From Galaxea fascicularis (lineage: Eukaryota; Cnidaria; Anthozoa; Scleractinia; Euphylliidae): a stretch of 64,000 nt of DNA. The notes below the pieces were generated by a model. It searched no databases and was not told the origin of the DNA. It saw only the letters and a list, made by a program, of their open reading frames with translations. The DNA lies in the NCBI GenBank assembly GCA_948470475.1, contig OX419336.1, positions 10,805,395 to 10,869,394 of the forward strand. Direction: 5' to 3'. Both the position numbers and the translations under genes were made by a program. The first letter of the stretch is position 1. Each line of letters opens with the position of its first letter. Shown piece by piece: positions 62,810-64,000 of this stretch.

Positions 62810-63781
62810 TAAACAATTCTGCTTCCCATTCTCATAGAAATCTTCGAAGATGTACACATTAAATCGTTCGCGGGGCAAGTAGTAGCTATAAATGCTTACT
62901 GCTGGATGCACAATGGGGGCATTTACTGCATGGAACAACTCGGGCAAATCGCACTTAATTTCGATCGGCACTTTCTTCTTTATATGTGGAGTTATGTATG
63001 AACTATATCGACTTATTGCTGACCAACAAGATACGCGCTATCATGGTGTTTGATAGATTTTCGTCGAACACAAAAAGAGAAGTAGAATCCACAAGGAAAA
63101 GGTGAGAATAATTCGAAAACAAAGCAATGTTGTGTTTTTGAATCGAAAACTCGTGCAAAGCTTGAGTAATCGAGTCTCAGTCGCTGTATTTTCTAATCAA
63201 GAGGAATCGTGACGAGTCTGCCAGTTAAGGGTTGGCCTTTTGGAGACAAGGAAGAAAGACAAGGCAAGGATTTTTTTTTTAAAGAGCAGTGGATGTAACA
63301 AAGGAAAAGGCCCTGAAGGTGTTTGAGGTATGCATAAGCTAGTTTTAAAATTCTTTTAGTTGTACTGAGGTATCGAGACAGACACCTATTTACACACACT
63401 TTTCAAACTCTCTAAAGAACTGACAGACTCAATGTTGCCTTCTTTGAGTAAGTTTAATATCTTAGACATGCATTAATTAAATTGAAAGGTTATTGTCATT
63501 GCTTCTATAGTTAAACTGTAAGCTAAGTTTATAAATATTGAAGCATAATTAATTGCATTGCCTTGAATTTGAGTAAATGCATGCCAGAAAAATGTATTTC
63601 ATCATTGTGTTTTGATGTAATGTATTTGAGTTGGTATTTTTCCATTGTTGCTGAGGTTATTTTTTTCTTATTTAGGCTTGCAGGGAGAAGAAAATTCAGT
63701 GTGTGGTTCCTGAACTTGGAAGGCCTCAATGATTTTGTGATATCAGAGGATTCTGACTTGCTGGTTTTTGGCTGTAAGCAG
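62810..63781 (+). pseudogene. EXO1-like nuclease exons, broken
   Basis: Three or four pieces in order match the XPG/FEN1-type nuclease EXO1, which trims 5' ends in mismatch repair and recombination. (1) 62850-62980: GQVVAINAYCWMHNGG, where the catalytic Asp of the usual VDTYCWLH is Asn. (2) 62985-63101: CMNYIDLLL, IRAIMVFDRF and KREVEST, ending in AAAAG|GTGAGA. (3) 63200-63327: KKDKAR and AVDVTKEKALKVFE, ending GAG|GTATGC, with an in-frame TAA near 63233 and a frame break in a T9 run. (4) 63700-63781: FVISEDSDLLVFGCKQ, ending CAG|GTACAT. Frame changes also occur near 62845 and 62980. The exon with the YEADAQ segment is not visible. The rest would lie beyond the window. It is most likely a pseudogene. 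Confidence 0.65.
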
Positions 63782-64000
63782 GTACATATATAATTTGCTC
63801 CTCCCTTAATACTTGTGGGCATGTATTTGGCAAACTCATTATTCCTGAAATTAGTAAGGCTGTAACCCCATATTAAATTTGTTGACCAGCTGGGCCCGGT
63901 TGTTCGAAAGCCGATTAACGCTAATTCGAGATTAAAAATTAATCAAGGAGCTTAATTCTCTTTCCCCAAACATTGTTCATTGCTGATATTCTGCAAAATT
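63782..64000 (+). other. Intron-like sequence to window end
   Basis: No exon is seen after the GTACAT donor. GCTGGGCCCGGTTGTTCGAAAG near 63890 is a repeat start. Confidence 0.35.

Noticed and set aside
62543..62862. Plus-strand ORFs of 66-89 codons after the CxxC gene
   Set aside because: They lie in the duplicated 3' flank and run into the EXO1-like region without a consistent frame or motif.

Overview
The window looks like a chromosomal segment of a cnidarian, most likely an anthozoan or coral. This is an inference. It rests on clustered intronless rhodopsin-family GPCR genes and relics, AT-rich intergenic DNA crowded with small inverted-repeat elements, tRNA-derived SINEs, CR1/jockey-type LINEs, and Ty3/gypsy and BEL/Pao LTR retrotransposons.

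Positions 1 to about 5.4 kb are different in kind. They are visibly GC-richer and gene-dense on both strands. Genes have their own TATA boxes and almost no spacer, and one pair overlaps as ATGA. Contents: a divergent arginine-rich ORF cut by the window edge, two paralogous SLOG/Rossmann-like genes behind matching CCAAT-TATA promoters, an exonuclease-like ORF with one homopolymer frameshift, a very basic coiled-coil protein on the minus strand, and an F-box-like gene. I read this as the end of an integrated DNA-virus-like or giant-transposon element of unrecognised family. No polymerase, integrase or capsid gene lies inside the window to prove it.

The most unusual object is the F-box-like gene (3336-5222). 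A constant first exon ends in a phase-2 CG. It is followed by seven, possibly eight, short Cys/His modules. Each of the seven begins after an AG acceptor in the same phase and ends in its own stop codon, before one shared poly(A) signal. It looks like one donor serving a cassette of interchangeable C-terminal zinc-binding tails.

From 5.6 to 25 kb lies a GPCR neighbourhood: intact genes at 5622-6545 and 12193-13098, and relics near 7.7, 17.5-18.2, 20.0 and 23.8-24.7 kb. A further intact copy sits at 47833-48756. All are on the minus strand and share a conserved upstream block. A second small family (143 aa, N-myristoylation-like start, CxxC and CxxCxxxC motifs) has intact copies at 44263 and 61907 and a truncated chimeric copy at 15570.

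From 28.7 to 38.3 kb two gypsy elements are nested. The younger one (31217-38301) carries a solo LTR and a 2.4 kb hAT-like element filled with an array of about 25 repeats of roughly 50 bp. From 50.4 to 60.7 kb a BEL/Pao element sits inside a MITE and is itself split by a LINE, whose reading frame happens to continue the BEL/Pao ORF. The right edge (62.8-63.8 kb) holds exons of an EXO1-like nuclease gene that appears to be a pseudogene.
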